A stretch of DNA of 64,000 bases from Helicobacter_F equorum (lineage in GTDB: Bacteria; Campylobacterota; Campylobacteria; Campylobacterales; Helicobacteraceae): NCBI RefSeq assembly GCF_042649585.1, contig NZ_JBHRZM010000004.1:124001-188000 (forward strand), read 5' to 3'. The notes beneath the pieces were generated by a model. It saw only the letters and a program-made list of their open reading frames with translations, was not told the origin of the DNA and did no database searches. The position numbers were made by a program, and so were the translations under genes. Positions 54,276-63,470 of the stretch are shown piece after piece. Each line of letters begins with the position of its first letter. The first letter of the stretch is position 1.

Positions 54276-56234
54276 ATGAAGATACTTTTTATTAACACAA
54301 ACCAGATTGTTCAAAAGCTTGTCGAAGTTACTGCACAAAAGGCAAATGTAGAGCTTCAAACCGTGAGCAATCCAAGTCAAGTTGGTGATATAGATCAGTA
54401 TGATTATATCATTGTCGATGATGGTTGTTACAATATGGATAAGACAGCGTATGATGCACTTATTAATGGGAGACGAGCGTGTCTTATTTATTCTAAACAC
54501 GAGGAAATGAGCAAAGGCTTTAGTGAATATATAAAAAAACCTTTTATTCCCACGCATATTCTTGAGATTATGGTCGCTCAAATTGCCAAGGTGCAAACCA
54601 AGGAAGCATTTTCTCCAAATTCAGATTCTCTAGCAAACCCATCGACTTCACAAGAGGATCTTTCTACAAATGCAGATGACAATAGCTTGCAGTCTTCACC
54701 ACTAGAGCATCTTAAAGCCCTTTCTGAAGAATACCACCTCACAGATGAGGAATCTAATGTAACAATATCCGATGATACAGAGCAAACCTCCACGCCAACA
54801 GAGATTGGCAAAGACGATATTTTGGGAGATCTTAACTTAGATGACATAGATTTGGGTGAGGGCTTAGAAGACATAAGTTTAGATGAAACACATTCTAAGT
54901 CTCCTACACAAGAAGTAGAATCTATAGAAAACACAATAGATGAAAACACACAAATACAATCTGCAGACACAGAGGTAGAGGCTACAGATTCACAAGCATT
55001 AGATATAGAATCTACAGATTCACAACCAGAATCTAAAGACAACGACACAGATTCTGCACAATCTCAAGATGAGGATGTGCATGATGAGAATCTAGCACTT
55101 GATACACAAGACATAGATTTAGGCGATGTGGATTTGGAAAATGCAGATTTGGGGGATATAGATTTAATGGATGTGGAGACACAAAACAAAGAATTAGACA
55201 CTATCCAAGAACTTAGCGAACTTGCAAACCAGAAGAATATACAAGATTTGGAAAAAGAGCATAATATTGAGGAAACACAAGTGTTAGATTCAGAGCAAAT
55301 AAGTGAGGTGAGTAATTTGCTTGATGAGATACAAAATACAGAACCAAAAGCACCTGATACAAGCGATACAAAAGATGTGGAGCTAGAGGAAAATAAGGGA
55401 TTAGACGATATTTTGGGAGATCTTAACTTAGATGACATAGATTTGGGTGAGGGCTTAGAAGACATAAGTTTAGATGAAACACATTCTAAGTCTCCTACAC
55501 AAGAAGTAGAATCTATAGAAAACACAATAGATGAAAACACACAAATACAATCTGCAGACACAGAGGTAGAGGCTACAGATTCACAAGCATTAGATATAGA
55601 ATCTACAGATTCACAACCAGAATCTAAAGACAACGACACAGATTCTGCACAATCTCAAGATGAGGATGTGCATGATGAGAATCTAGCACTTGATACACAA
55701 GACATAGATTTAGGCGATGTGGATTTGGAAAATGCAGATTTGGGGAACTTGAATCTAGATGATATGGATACAATAGAGGCAACAGAGCATGATTCTTTTG
55801 AATCTCAAGCACAAGATATATCTATAGAGGGATTATCGGAGCCATCACAAGATTCACAAGATTTGGCGGATGGCGATAATGCACAAACTAACGATAATGA
55901 TGATATCCAGATTAAAGAGGTGGATTTATCTAGCACAGAGGATAAGAGCGATTTGGAGGATTTCCAGTCTCTTGCAGAACAAGATGTATTGCGCGCAGTT
56001 GGTGAAGATATAGGATCACAAGACACACAAGAATCTACAGATACCGCACTCCACGCTATAGAGGATACACAAGAAATATCAAAAGATACAAATAAAGATT
56101 TAGAAGTAGTAACTACTGCCATAAGTCAATCTATACAAGATTCAATTAAGCGTTTGCAAAGTCCAGAAGTTACGGCTTTGCTTGATGGTATGGAAGTAAC
56201 GATAAATATTAGCTTTAAGGATACGCATAAATGA
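54276..56234 (+). CDS. chePep: ChePep-like polar chemotaxis protein with acidic repeats
   Basis: A 652-residue protein. Residues 1-110 form a CheY-like receiver fold (MKILFINTNQIVQKLVEVTA, then YDYIIVDDG, ending IKKPFIPTHILEIMVAQ). Residues about 120-610 are highly acidic, rich in D, E, S, T and Q, and contain a 114-residue segment repeated exactly (coded by 54812-55154 and 55403-55745). The last 30 residues (ALLDGMEVTINISFKDTHK) are ordered again. In H. pylori the poly-E-rich protein at this locus is ChePep, which localises to the flagellar pole and controls rotation bias. The assignment rests on domain layout and on the order nucT-this gene-gmk-tatA-argS. It overlaps gmk by four bases. Confidence 0.82.
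   Translation: MKILFINTNQIVQKLVEVTAQKANVELQTVSNPSQVGDIDQYDYIIVDDGCYNMDKTAYDALINGRRACLIYSKHEEMSKGFSEYIKKPFIPTHILEIMVAQIAKVQTKEAFSPNSDSLANPSTSQEDLSTNADDNSLQSSPLEHLKALSEEYHLTDEESNVTISDDTEQTSTPTEIGKDDILGDLNLDDIDLGEGLEDISLDETHSKSPTQEVESIENTIDENTQIQSADTEVEATDSQALDIESTDSQPESKDNDTDSAQSQDEDVHDENLALDTQDIDLGDVDLENADLGDIDLMDVETQNKELDTIQELSELANQKNIQDLEKEHNIEETQVLDSEQISEVSNLLDEIQNTEPKAPDTSDTKDVELEENKGLDDILGDLNLDDIDLGEGLEDISLDETHSKSPTQEVESIENTIDENTQIQSADTEVEATDSQALDIESTDSQPESKDNDTDSAQSQDEDVHDENLALDTQDIDLGDVDLENADLGNLNLDDMDTIEATEHDSFESQAQDISIEGLSEPSQDSQDLADGDNAQTNDNDDIQIKEVDLSSTEDKSDLEDFQSLAEQDVLRAVGEDIGSQDTQESTDTALHAIEDTQEISKDTNKDLEVVTTAISQSIQDSIKRLQSPEVTALLDGMEVTINISFKDTHK
54812..55154 (+). repeat. 343-bp perfect direct repeat inside chePep, copy 1
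   Basis: Identical to 55403-55745. The period is 591 bases, or 197 codons, so recombination between copies would change protein length in frame. Confidence 0.92.
55403..55745 (+). repeat. 343-bp perfect direct repeat inside chePep, copy 2
   Basis: Identical to 54812-55154; a 248-base unique stretch separates the copies. Confidence 0.92.
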
Positions 56235-56842
56235 ATAAGGGTGCAATCCTCATCATATCAGGACCTAGTGGCTGTGGTAAAAGCACATTGACAAAAGAAC
56301 TATTGCGCATTATCCCTAATTTGTATTTTTCTATCTCTACTACCACACGTGCTATACGCCAAGGTGAGCAAAATGGTGTGCATTATCATTTTGTAAGTGA
56401 GCAAGAATTTCTCCAACAAGTCCAAGAGGGGAAATTTTTGGAATGGGCGCAAGTGCATAATAATTATTATGGCACCGCCCTAGAGCCAATCACTTGTGCC
56501 CTAAAACAAGATAAGCTTGTGTTGTTTGATGTCGATGTGCAGGGACATAGAGACATCAAACAACATTTTGGAGATGTTGCTAAATCTGTGTTTATCACTA
56601 CCAAAAACAAAGATGTGTTAAAAAATAGACTACAAAGCCGCCAAACCGATGATGAGCATACTATAGAATTTCGCTTGATTCAAGCTTATGAAGAGATGCA
56701 GCATTTGCATACTTTTGATTACTTGCTCATCAATGATGACATCACACAAGCAAAAGAAGCCATTACTGCGATTGCACAGAGCTTGCTCTATCGTAATACA
56801 CGACAAAATGAGGAACTTTTGCAAAATTGGATCAAACTTTAA
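56231..56842 (+). CDS. gmk: Guanylate kinase
   Basis: A 203-residue kinase that phosphorylates GMP to GDP. P-loop ILIISGPSGCGKSTLTKELL, the GMP-binding STTTRAIRQGEQNGVHYHFV and the lid segment KNRLQSRQTDDEH are all present. ATG 56231 overlaps the chePep stop. Confidence 0.96.
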   Translation: MNKGAILIISGPSGCGKSTLTKELLRIIPNLYFSISTTTRAIRQGEQNGVHYHFVSEQEFLQQVQEGKFLEWAQVHNNYYGTALEPITCALKQDKLVLFDVDVQGHRDIKQHFGDVAKSVFITTKNKDVLKNRLQSRQTDDEHTIEFRLIQAYEEMQHLHTFDYLLINDDITQAKEAITAIAQSLLYRNTRQNEELLQNWIKL

Positions 56843-56886
56843 GGGCATTTTGGTTAGAATGTCTTAATCTGAAAAAAGGAGTTGTT

Positions 56887-57120
56887 ATGGGAACAGGAAG
56901 TATTTGGCATTGGGTGATTGTATTACTAGTTATTGTATTGCTTTTTGGTGCAAAGAGAATTCCAGAATTAGCCAAAGGTTTGGGAAGTGGAGTAAAAAAC
57001 TTTAAAAAAGCCATCAAAGAAGATGATGAAGATCAAGAAAAAATTACTCAAAACACACAATCCAAACCACAAAGTGAAAATATCCAAAGCACAGAATCTA
57101 CATCAGAGCAAAAACATTAA
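56887..57120 (+). CDS. tatA: Sec-independent translocase subunit TatA
   Basis: A 77-residue protein with one N-terminal membrane helix (WHWVIVLLVIVLLFGA), the amphipathic helix RIPELAKGLGSGVKNFKKAI and a charged tail. TatA forms the pore of the twin-arginine pathway. ATG 56887 has AAAGGAG upstream. tatB and tatC are not adjacent. Confidence 0.94.
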   Translation: MGTGSIWHWVIVLLVIVLLFGAKRIPELAKGLGSGVKNFKKAIKEDDEDQEKITQNTQSKPQSENIQSTESTSEQKH

Positions 57121-57157
57121 TTTTTGCTCAACACCATCTATTCTAAGGCATAATAGT

Positions 57158-58780
57158 ATGTACCATCATATAAAAAATCTTTTAGAACATTGTGTCAATA
57201 CGCATTTTTTGTTGTATGAGACCACTCAAGTTCCTTTGGAACGACCCAAACAAAAAGATTTTGGACATTTTGCTACACCTATAGCATTTGTCTTAGCAAA
57301 ATCCCTTAAAAAAGCCCCAAATGCGATAGCAGAGGATCTTTGTGCCGTATTACGCGAGTATAAGGAATTCGCCAAAGTAGAGCCACTAAATGGTTACATA
57401 AATCTCACACTCTCTTATAAATTTTTAGATTCATTGTGTGATAAGGCATTAGGTGGGCAGTATTTTATCCCCCAAGATTTTGGAAATAATACGCGGATTT
57501 TATTGGAGTTTGTGAGTGCAAACCCCACAGGACCATTGCATATAGGACATGCGCGAGGGGCGATTTATGGTGATAGCCTTAAGCGCATTGGGCAGTTTTT
57601 GGGCTATGAGATTGTGAGTGAATATTATATCAATGATGCTGGGAATCAGATTGCTACTTTAGGACTTTCTGTATTACTAAGTGGCAAGGAATTGTTAGGC
57701 GAGGTGGTAGAATATCCACAAGAGTATTATAAAGGTGCTTATATTACAGATATTGCCAGGGCGGCCTTAGCACATTTTGGTGAAGAAATGTTTTCTGGTG
57801 ATTCTCATATTCCCACACTTAGTGTTTTTGCCAAAGATTTGATGCTAGAAGAAATTCGCAAAAATCTAAAAAGCCTTGATATAGAGTTTGATCATTATGT
57901 GAGTGAAAAGGAGCTTTTTGGGAGATGGACACAAACGCTTGAAACACTCAAAGCTCATAATGGTGTGATAGAAAATGAGGGCAAACTTTGGCTATCTTCC
58001 ACACAAAAGGGCGATCAAAAAGATCGTGTGATTGTGCGTGAAAATGGCGAACCTACATATTTGGCTGGTGATATTATTTATCATCAGGATAAGTTTATGC
58101 GCAATTTTACTCATTATATTAATATTTGGGGTGCGGATCATCACGGCTATATCACGCGTGTTAAGGCGTCGATAGAATTTTTGGGTTATGATAGTACAAA
58201 GCTAGAGATTTTGCTCTCACAAATGGTCGCACTCTCTAAAAGTGGGCAAAACTACAAGATGAGTAAGCGTGCTGGGAATTTTATACTTTTGCGCGATGTG
58301 GTGGAGGATATAGGCAGTGATGCGTTGCGTTTTGTGTTTTTGACAAAACGCTTGGATACGCATTTAGAATTTGATGTTGATATGCTCTCTCACCAAGATT
58401 CTTCAAACCCAATTTTTTACATCAATTATGCCAATGCTAGAATCCACACACTTTTAGAAAAATCTTCTCTTACACGATCCCAAGTAGCTAGTGCGCATTT
58501 GGTTGGTGATGAGACACCATTGTGGCAAGATTTACGATCTCTTGTGTTTAACGCACTAAGCATTCATCAAATTTTGCATTCTAGTTTTTGTGAGCGAGAG
58601 ATTCAAAAAGTATGCGAATATTTAAAAATGCTTGCAAGTGATTTTCATAGCTTTTATAATGCGTATAAAATTTTGCAATCTCCACATCAAACAGAGATTC
58701 TAAAAGCTTTGTTGGTGGTGAGTGAGAGTATCACATTAGGTTTAAGGCTTATTGGGATACAAGCCAAAATAAGGATGTAG
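57158..58780 (+). CDS. argS: Arginyl-tRNA synthetase
   Basis: A 540-residue class I synthetase. The HIGH motif is in GPLHIGHARGAIYGD, the KMSKS-like motif is YKMSKRAGNFILLRD, and the C-terminal anticodon-binding domain ends IGIQAKIRM. ATG 57158 gives the family start (MYHHIKNLLEHCV). The stop is followed after six bases by a 9-G tract. Confidence 0.96.
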   Translation: MYHHIKNLLEHCVNTHFLLYETTQVPLERPKQKDFGHFATPIAFVLAKSLKKAPNAIAEDLCAVLREYKEFAKVEPLNGYINLTLSYKFLDSLCDKALGGQYFIPQDFGNNTRILLEFVSANPTGPLHIGHARGAIYGDSLKRIGQFLGYEIVSEYYINDAGNQIATLGLSVLLSGKELLGEVVEYPQEYYKGAYITDIARAALAHFGEEMFSGDSHIPTLSVFAKDLMLEEIRKNLKSLDIEFDHYVSEKELFGRWTQTLETLKAHNGVIENEGKLWLSSTQKGDQKDRVIVRENGEPTYLAGDIIYHQDKFMRNFTHYINIWGADHHGYITRVKASIEFLGYDSTKLEILLSQMVALSKSGQNYKMSKRAGNFILLRDVVEDIGSDALRFVFLTKRLDTHLEFDVDMLSHQDSSNPIFYINYANARIHTLLEKSSLTRSQVASAHLVGDETPLWQDLRSLVFNALSIHQILHSSFCEREIQKVCEYLKMLASDFHSFYNAYKILQSPHQTEILKALLVVSESITLGLRLIGIQAKIRM

Positions 58781-58786
58781 GGTAGT

Positions 58787-58795
58787 GGGGGGGGG
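58787..58795 (+). repeat. Intergenic poly-G tract, 9 G, between argS and the M48 protease gene
   Basis: Nine G lie seven bases after argS and 75 before the next ATG. A GTG at 58785 opens a 31-residue hydrophobic frame through the tract that stops at 58880, overlapping the protease start; 8 or 10 G give other short hydrophobic peptides that stop before the start codon. Confidence 0.88.
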
Positions 58796-58870
58796 TTGCA
58801 GTTATTATTTGCTATTTTGTGTGTTTTGGTTTGTATCATTAGTTAAAAAAATAGCAGAAGCGAGGAATAT

Positions 58871-60073
58871 ATGGTTTTGATACTGCTTTTTGTGTGCGCG
58901 TATATTGTGCCATCTATTGTGTTAAATTTTTTGCAAATTTCTCATATTACATCAGCACTTAATCAAAAAGCCATACTTTTAGATTCTCTTGATTACAAAA
59001 AAGCTGGTCATTATGCACTAGAAAAACTTAGGCTAAGCATCATTGAAAAAATCGTAGAATTAGGATTATTTGCATTTTGGGTTATGTTTGGATTTTCGTT
59101 TTTTTGGCAACACCTGTATGATATAGGGCTTAGTGGGGTTTGGCATCATATTGTTTTTTTGCTTCTTTTACTTCTTATTCCTATGTTTGTGAATCTTCCC
59201 TTAAGTTTGTATCAAACATTTAGTATTGATAAGCGTTATGGATTTTGTAAGCAGAATGTGGGATTATTTTTTGTAGATATTTTAAAAAATAGTGTTCTTA
59301 GTATCATTCTTGGTGGCGTGATTTTTTATATTTTGTTATGGGTTATGGATACTTTTAGTTTGTGGTGGTTTGGTGGTTTTGTGCTTATGTTTGGTGTAGT
59401 AGTTGTTGCAAATGTGCTATATCCTACAATCATTGCACCACTTTTTAATACTTTTACCCCACTTGAAGATAATGAATTAAAATCCCGCATAGAAAGGCTT
59501 TTGGATAAAGTAGGTTTTAGAAGTAGCGGGATTTTTGTTATGGATGCGAGTAAGCGTGATGGACGACTTAATGCGTATTTTGGTGGCATTGGAAAGACAA
59601 AGCGCGTAGTGCTTTTTGATACATTATTAGAAAAAATTAGTAAAGAAGGGCTTTTAGCTATTTTGGGACATGAGTTAGGGCATTTTAAACACAAAGATAT
59701 TATAAAAAATCTTATTATAGTGGGTGTTTTTTTGTTTACACTCTTTTTTATTGCTGCGCATTTGCCAACAAGCTTTTTTACCCAAACATCTTTGCCACAA
59801 GAAAGTAGCACAATTTTAGCGCTTATGTTTTTACTCTCCTCAGTGCTTTCTTTTTGGTTTTTGCCACTTGTGGGGTATTTTTCACGCAAGGCAGAATATC
59901 GTGCTGATGCTTTTGGTGCGGAGCTTTCTTCCAAACAATGTCTTGCAAATGCACTTATTCATCTTGTGAATGAAAATAAATCTTTTCCAAGCTCCCATTG
60001 GCTTTATATTTATTTCTATTATTCTCACCCACCGCTTTTAGAGCGACTTAGGGCGTTAGATTATGACATTTAG
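58871..60073 (+). CDS. Membrane M48-family zinc metalloprotease (Ste24-like)
   Basis: A 400-residue multi-pass protein with about seven membrane segments and the zinc motif LAILGHELGHFKHKD near residue 266; the third ligand is in RKAEYRADAFGAEL. It matches the CAAX-prenyl-protease-like M48A proteins of Helicobacter, whose bacterial substrates are unknown. The gene is followed by prmC with an eleven-base overlap, the same pair as in H. pylori. Confidence 0.88.
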   Translation: MVLILLFVCAYIVPSIVLNFLQISHITSALNQKAILLDSLDYKKAGHYALEKLRLSIIEKIVELGLFAFWVMFGFSFFWQHLYDIGLSGVWHHIVFLLLLLLIPMFVNLPLSLYQTFSIDKRYGFCKQNVGLFFVDILKNSVLSIILGGVIFYILLWVMDTFSLWWFGGFVLMFGVVVVANVLYPTIIAPLFNTFTPLEDNELKSRIERLLDKVGFRSSGIFVMDASKRDGRLNAYFGGIGKTKRVVLFDTLLEKISKEGLLAILGHELGHFKHKDIIKNLIIVGVFLFTLFFIAAHLPTSFFTQTSLPQESSTILALMFLLSSVLSFWFLPLVGYFSRKAEYRADAFGAELSSKQCLANALIHLVNENKSFPSSHWLYIYFYYSHPPLLERLRALDYDI

Positions 60074-60917
60074 TATCCAAACAGCCCTAGAATCCGCATA
60101 TGAAATTTTACGTTCTAGCCCACTTACATCTGATGATCCACATTTGCGTATAGGTTTAGAATCTCAAATTCTCCTTGCGCATTTTCTCCAAAAAGATCGT
60201 GTGTTTTTGCATACATATCCGCAGACTTTACTCACGCCCACACAAACACGCCATTTTTTTGAATCTATCCAAAAGCGCGCTTTGGGCTATCCAATAGAAT
60301 ATCTCACACACAAAGTGAATTTTTATGGTCGCGAGTTTAGGATAGATTCTCACACGCTTATTCCTCGCCCAGAAACAGAAATTCTTGTGGAAAAAATACA
60401 AGAAATTTTGCATATATATCATTATACATCGATTGCAGAGATTGGTGTGGGTTGTGGGGTGATAGCCATAACACTTGCACTCCAAAATCCACAGATTCAT
60501 ATCTATGCCACAGATATAAATCCATATGCAATCGCCCTAGCGCGTGAAAATGCTATAAAGTTTGGTGTAGAGAAACAAATCACATTTTTTCATACTTCAT
60601 TACTTCAGGGTTCAGAACATTTATGTTTGGATATGATTGTTGCAAATCCTCCATATATCGCAAATTCCTATACACTCCCATTGAGTGTGCGTTATGAGCC
60701 AAAAGAGGCGTTGTTTGGCGGAGAAGTGGGTAGTGAGATGCTAGAATCTATCATAGCGCTTGGTAGGGATTTGCACACATGTTTTGTGTGTTGTGAAATG
60801 GGCTATGATCAAAAGTTGAAGATACAAGATTTTATGCGTGAGATTCCCCATAAATCTTTAGAGTTTTACAAAGACTTAAGCGGTTTTGATAGGGGATTTA
60901 TTTTACAATTCTCATAA
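60063..60917 (+). CDS. prmC: Peptide chain release factor N5-glutamine methyltransferase
   Basis: A 284-residue enzyme that methylates the GGQ glutamine of release factors. Motifs are EYLTHKVNFYGREF, TLIPRPETEILVEKI, AEIGVGCGVIAITLAL and the catalytic IVANPPYIANS. The ATG lies within the end of the protease gene. Confidence 0.93.
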   Translation: MTFSIQTALESAYEILRSSPLTSDDPHLRIGLESQILLAHFLQKDRVFLHTYPQTLLTPTQTRHFFESIQKRALGYPIEYLTHKVNFYGREFRIDSHTLIPRPETEILVEKIQEILHIYHYTSIAEIGVGCGVIAITLALQNPQIHIYATDINPYAIALARENAIKFGVEKQITFFHTSLLQGSEHLCLDMIVANPPYIANSYTLPLSVRYEPKEALFGGEVGSEMLESIIALGRDLHTCFVCCEMGYDQKLKIQDFMREIPHKSLEFYKDLSGFDRGFILQFS

Positions 60918-60936
60918 ATATTTTTTAGGGCAACAA

Positions 60937-61569
60937 ATGAATATCGCGATCTTAAATTATAAAATAGGCAATCTTGCAAGTGTCCAAAATGCCTTGGCAT
61001 ATGCAAGTAAGGAACTTAAGCATATAACTATCACTATAGAATCTAATCCACATAATCTCGTGCGTTATGATAAGATTATTTTGCCCGGAGTTGGGGCTTT
61101 TGGCGATGCAATGGAGCATTTACGTATAAGCGGTATGCAAGAAGCGATTATAAGATTTGCAAAGAGTGGCAAATATATGCTTGGAATCTGTCTTGGTATG
61201 CAATTGCTTTTTGAGCAAAGTTCAGAGTTTGGTGAGCATAGAGGACTTGGGTTATTGCGTGGCATTATAGAGCCTTTTGATCGTGCCAAGCTTGGTGCAT
61301 TAAAGGTCCCTCATGTAGGTTGGAATAAATGTTTTCTTACAGAGGAGGGCAAGAAAAATACACTTTTTGCGGGATTAGAAGAAGAGTTTTATTTGTATTT
61401 TGTGCATAGTTTTTGTAATAGAGATTCACGAAATATGCTTGCGCAGTGTGAGTATGGCTATACATTTAGTGCGATTGTAGGTCGTGATAATATTTTTGGG
61501 ATTCAACCACACCCAGAAAAAAGCCACAAAGTAGGTTTGCAGTTACTCAAAAACTTTGTAAGTCTCTAA
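60937..61569 (+). CDS. hisH: Imidazole glycerol phosphate synthase glutaminase subunit HisH
   Basis: A 210-residue class I glutamine amidotransferase: ILNYKIGNLASVQNAL, ILPGVGAFGDAME, the nucleophile GICLGMQLLFEQS and the His/Glu pair in GIQPHPEKSH. HisH feeds ammonia to HisF in histidine synthesis. ATG 60937 is chosen over upstream in-frame codons. No hisF or other his gene is nearby, so it may instead serve a HisF elsewhere, or a glycan pathway that borrows HisH/HisF pairs. Confidence 0.88.
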   Translation: MNIAILNYKIGNLASVQNALAYASKELKHITITIESNPHNLVRYDKIILPGVGAFGDAMEHLRISGMQEAIIRFAKSGKYMLGICLGMQLLFEQSSEFGEHRGLGLLRGIIEPFDRAKLGALKVPHVGWNKCFLTEEGKKNTLFAGLEEEFYLYFVHSFCNRDSRNMLAQCEYGYTFSAIVGRDNIFGIQPHPEKSHKVGLQLLKNFVSL

Positions 61570-61613
61570 AGGCATTGTGCAGCTTTATGGGTAAGCTATT
61601 ATTTTTTTTATTT

Positions 61614-61619
61614 TATAAT
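61614..61619 (+). promoter_or_regulatory. -10 box of the YceI-family gene inside an inverted repeat
   Basis: TATAAT 44 bases before ATG 61663. CATTGTGCA at 61573-61581 and TGCACAATG at 61628-61636 form a nine-base inverted repeat on either side. Confidence 0.45.
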
Positions 61620-61662
61620 GGTTTTCATGCACAATGTGTGCAATTTTATACCAAAAGGATAG

Positions 61663-62223
61663 ATGATGAAATGCAAAGCATTAGTTTTAGGGCTTTTAAG
61701 TATAGTTGGGATACATGCTGCAAGTATTGATACAAGCAAAGTAAATGTGATATGGACTGCTTATAAGACTCCAGCAAAGGTCGCAGTGAGTGGGACTTTT
61801 AAGGATATAGCATTTAAGTTTGGTAAAAAGCAGGATTCTATTGCTACTGCTCTAGAGGGAGCGAGTGCAACTATCGATCCAATAAAAGTGAATCTCAACG
61901 ATGATGTAAAAAATGCGAATCTTCGTGATTTTTTCTTTTCAAAATTTAGCAAAAAAGAAATCAAAGTAACGCTTCATGATGTTGTAGAAGGCAAGGATCA
62001 AGGCACGATTTTGGCATCTGTCAGAATGAATGGCAAAACAAACAAAGTGCCTATGGAATACAAAATTGAAAATGATGTTTTAAAGGCGCATGGTGTGCTA
62101 GATCTTAGTGAATTTAAACTTAGCGAGGCAAGAGTCAATCTCCAAAAAGCCGTATCAGATCTGCATGAAGGTATGACTTGGTCGCAAGTAACCATTGGCT
62201 TTGAAGTGCCTATCAAAAAATAA
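61663..62223 (+). CDS. YceI-family periplasmic lipid-binding protein
   Basis: A 186-residue protein with a signal peptide (KCKALVLGLLSIVGIHAASI) and the YceI lipocalin-like fold: KVNVIWTAYKTPAKVAVSGT, ATIDPIKVNLNDDVKNANLR and a final strand VTIGFEVPIKK. Members bind isoprenoid or other lipids in the periplasm and can respond to acid stress. The ATG at 61666 has the better Shine-Dalgarno spacing; the difference is one residue. Confidence 0.85.
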   Translation: MMKCKALVLGLLSIVGIHAASIDTSKVNVIWTAYKTPAKVAVSGTFKDIAFKFGKKQDSIATALEGASATIDPIKVNLNDDVKNANLRDFFFSKFSKKEIKVTLHDVVEGKDQGTILASVRMNGKTNKVPMEYKIENDVLKAHGVLDLSEFKLSEARVNLQKAVSDLHEGMTWSQVTIGFEVPIKK

Positions 62224-62235
62224 AGCATAATATTT

Positions 62236-62260
62236 CCACGCAATGTTTCCTGTTGCGTGG
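62236..62260. terminator. Hairpin between convergent yceI-like and ruvX genes
   Basis: CCACGCAA, a nine-base loop and TTGCGTGG form a perfect eight-pair stem, with AT-rich flanks (AATATTT before, AAATATTTA after) that extend the symmetry. It is placed to stop transcription from both sides. Confidence 0.7.
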
Positions 62261-62262
62261 TG

Positions 62263-62703
62263 TCAAATATTTAGTGTTGCCATATAGCGTTCCAAAATAT
62301 AACACGCACTAAGGCTATCAAGTTTCCCATTTTTTTGTGCTAAGACACGAGATTCTCTACCCAAATATGCAAGATCCTGTAGTGCTTCTTGAGAGGTGTA
62401 ATCTTCATTGATATATACAATTTCCCCATCAAAATTTACCAGATGTATAAAATGTCTTATGCGAGTGCTTGTGTCTTTATAATGTGCTTCACCACCACTT
62501 GGAAGCCCTACGACTAATGTATCGATACATTTTTGGCTAAGCAACGCACTAAGCACTAGACTTGCCTGATTGCGATTTTTTCGTAAAATCGGCTCTATGG
62601 GTAATATGATACCTTGTGTGTATTGGGCTAACCCTATGCGCTTTAACCCCACATCGCAAGCAAGAATATTATTTGTTTGGTTTGTCGTCTTAGAATCTAA
62701 CAT
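62263..62703 (-). CDS. ruvX: Putative Holliday junction resolvase RuvX/YqgF
   Basis: A 146-residue RNase H-fold protein: NILACDVGLKRIGLAQ, DTLVVGLPSG and YINEDYTSQEAL carry the acidic residues of YqgF. Members resolve Holliday junctions or mature 16S rRNA. The gene overlaps dprA by seven bases, the same pair as in H. pylori. Confidence 0.9.
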   Translation of the reverse strand: MLDSKTTNQTNNILACDVGLKRIGLAQYTQGIILPIEPILRKNRNQASLVLSALLSQKCIDTLVVGLPSGGEAHYKDTSTRIRHFIHLVNFDGEIVYINEDYTSQEALQDLAYLGRESRVLAQKNGKLDSLSACYILERYMATLNI

Positions 62704-63470
62704 ATTCGTATCACTCCATTTTGGCGTATGATTTTCCCCTCTATTTCATATTGAAAGATTTTTTCACCAAACTTTTGCACAGCTTCTTCAAGGCTTGATG
62801 CATACTTACAAAATTCTAATACTGCATCATATACCTCTTCTTGTGTGCCAAAAATTTGTGTGATGAATGTCTCAATATCATAGATACATTGCGCTTGTTG
62901 GTTTATGAGAAGGTGTTGTGTGCCTAGGCTTTCGGGCATTCGATGAGGCAAGACAAAAAGTGGCTTATGTGTTTGTATGCTAAGTTGCGCACTTTGCATA
63001 GATCCACTTTGTAAATCAGCTTGTGGAATGATGACAATATCACTAAGCCCTATGACAAGTCGATTGCGTTCCAAAAAGCTATAGTGCTTTGGCATATAGT
63101 TTTGCTCATATTCGCTTAGCACAAGCCCTTGCTCAATAATGGATTGTATGATAGCCCAGTTGGCTTTTGGGTAGATAATATCAAGGCTTGAGGGAGAAAT
63201 CATAATGGTGCGTGGCAGTGCGGCAGAGTGCGCGATAATATCCACCCCTAGTGCCCCACCACTGACTACCACACCACCGGCTTTGGCAATTTTTGTCGCA
63301 AGAATCGAGCTAAATTGTTTTGTGTATGGGTTTGGACGTCTTGTGCCTATGATAGCAACCTTGATAGGTGTATCTAAAAGACTTATATCGCCTAGCGCAA
63401 AGAGTGTTTTTGGTGGCTTAGATAGTGTAAGAAGCGAGGGTGGTATTGGTATGGATGTAGGTTTTGGCAT
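62697..63470 (-). CDS. dprA: DNA processing protein DprA
   Basis: A 257-residue Rossmann-fold protein that loads RecA on incoming single strands in natural transformation. Motifs: VAIIGTRRPNPYTKQFSSIL, GVVVSGGALGVDIIAHSAAL, a YPKANWAIIQSIIEQGLVLS stretch and FLERNRLVIGLSDIVIIPQA. The C-terminus is a short winged-helix-like tail. It overlaps the deacetylase gene by one base. Confidence 0.93.
   Translation of the reverse strand: MPKPTSIPIPPSLLTLSKPPKTLFALGDISLLDTPIKVAIIGTRRPNPYTKQFSSILATKIAKAGGVVVSGGALGVDIIAHSAALPRTIMISPSSLDIIYPKANWAIIQSIIEQGLVLSEYEQNYMPKHYSFLERNRLVIGLSDIVIIPQADLQSGSMQSAQLSIQTHKPLFVLPHRMPESLGTQHLLINQQAQCIYDIETFITQIFGTQEEVYDAVLEFCKYASSLEEAVQKFGEKIFQYEIEGKIIRQNGVIRIC

Noticed and set aside
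55064..55639. Minus-strand serine-rich frames duplicated opposite chePep
   Set aside because: They mirror the acidic repeat of chePep; the duplication reflects the 343-bp repeat, not a separate gene.
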